A stretch of DNA of 22,919 nucleotides, taken from contig JANOYC010000102.1 of the NCBI GenBank assembly GCA_031428675.1, forward strand, positions 1 to 22,919, in the 5' to 3' direction. Below are positions 22,612-22,919 of this stretch, in pieces. A program made the translations under genes and the position numbers. Numbering within the stretch: the first letter of the stretch is position 1; each line of letters begins with the position of its first letter. Origin of the DNA: JANOYC01 sp031428675. GTDB lineage: Bacteria > Actinomycetota > Actinomycetes > Actinomycetales > Microbacteriaceae. Under the pieces are notes generated by a model. The model ran no database searches. It was given only the letters and a program-made list of their open reading frames with translations, and was not told the DNA's origin.

Positions 22612-22919
22612 GTGCGCGGAATCATTTTGGCCGGCGGATCAGGTACCCGGTTGTGGCCGATCACCAAGGGCATCTCAAAGCAGTTGATGCCGATCTATGA
22701 CAAGCCCATGATCTACTACCCATTGTCGACGCTCATGATGGCAGGCATCAGCGAGATCCTGATCATCACGACCCCCGAATACAACGAACAGTTTCGTGCG
22801 CTGCTCGGCGACGGTACCGACCTCGGCATCCGTTTGGAGTATGCGGTGCAGCCGAGCCCGGACGGACTCGCGCAAGCGTTCATCATCGGAGAGGAGTTCA
22901 TCGGCGACGAGAGCGTCGC
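22612..22919 (+). CDS. rfbA: Glucose-1-phosphate thymidylyltransferase, 5' part
   Basis: The first 102 codons of RmlA, cut by the window edge. The enzyme makes dTDP-glucose from dTTP and glucose-1-phosphate, the committed step to dTDP-rhamnose. The nucleotide-binding LAGGSGTRLWPITKGISKQL is complete, followed by PIYDKPMIYYPLSTLM and QPSPDGLAQAF. The GTG start has GGAG 7 nt upstream, inside the end of rmlC, so the two genes are co-translated. With rmlB and rmlD on the other strand, all four rhamnose genes are present. Confidence 0.95.
   Translation, partial: MRGIILAGGSGTRLWPITKGISKQLMPIYDKPMIYYPLSTLMMAGISEILIITTPEYNEQFRALLGDGTDLGIRLEYAVQPSPDGLAQAFIIGEEFIGDESV

Overview
The window looks like a chromosomal segment of a high-GC actinobacterium, most likely a member of the Microbacteriaceae. 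The evidence is the high GC content, many GTG starts, an acyl-CoA carboxylase epsilon subunit, a TRAM-domain RNA methyltransferase without Fe-S cysteines, an LCP protein next to purK-purE, and a recurring leaderless-gene arrangement. I saw no tRNA, rRNA, IS element, phage gene or CRISPR array.

Layout. The left edge holds the 5' end of a Maf-type pyrophosphatase gene (minus), divergent from a TrmA/RlmD-like RNA methyltransferase (plus). A DUF2207 lipoprotein/membrane protein (minus) is divergent from a three-gene operon (plus): a NarL-type response regulator, a DesK-like histidine kinase, and a third membrane protein that looks like a kinase without its catalytic residues. That operon ends in a strong terminator hairpin followed by a 490-nt gene-free stretch with several inverted repeats. 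Next come accE and the carboxylase beta subunit (minus), divergent from birA. So the biotin-dependent carboxylase sits beside the enzyme that biotinylates its partner subunit. A PH-domain membrane protein and UDP-glucose 6-dehydrogenase follow birA.

The right half is a cell-surface glycan locus with purine genes inside it. In order: GtrA-like flippase (minus), purK-purE and an LCP glycopolymer ligase (plus), a secreted beta-sandwich repeat protein (plus), then a minus operon of glycosyltransferase, rmlD and rmlB joined by 4-nt overlaps. A secreted metzincin protease follows (plus), then rmlC and the start of rmlA (plus). The four rml genes make dTDP-L-rhamnose, Ugd makes UDP-glucuronate, the glycosyltransferase and GtrA-like protein may assemble or move glycan intermediates, and LCP proteins attach glycopolymers to peptidoglycan.

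Points most worth a second look. (1) The metzincin and the repeat protein share a C-terminal or N-terminal domain of about 190 residues that is roughly three quarters identical. They flank the GT-rmlD-rmlB operon and could be a secreted pair acting on the same surface glycan. (2) The metzincin gene has a leader with two 17-bp direct repeats, each a small hairpin, around a UUCG tetraloop hairpin, and no convincing standard start codon. (3) Six genes have a TANNNT box exactly 6 nt before the start codon, which points to leaderless mRNAs. (4) The two-component operon carries a possible pseudokinase partner.
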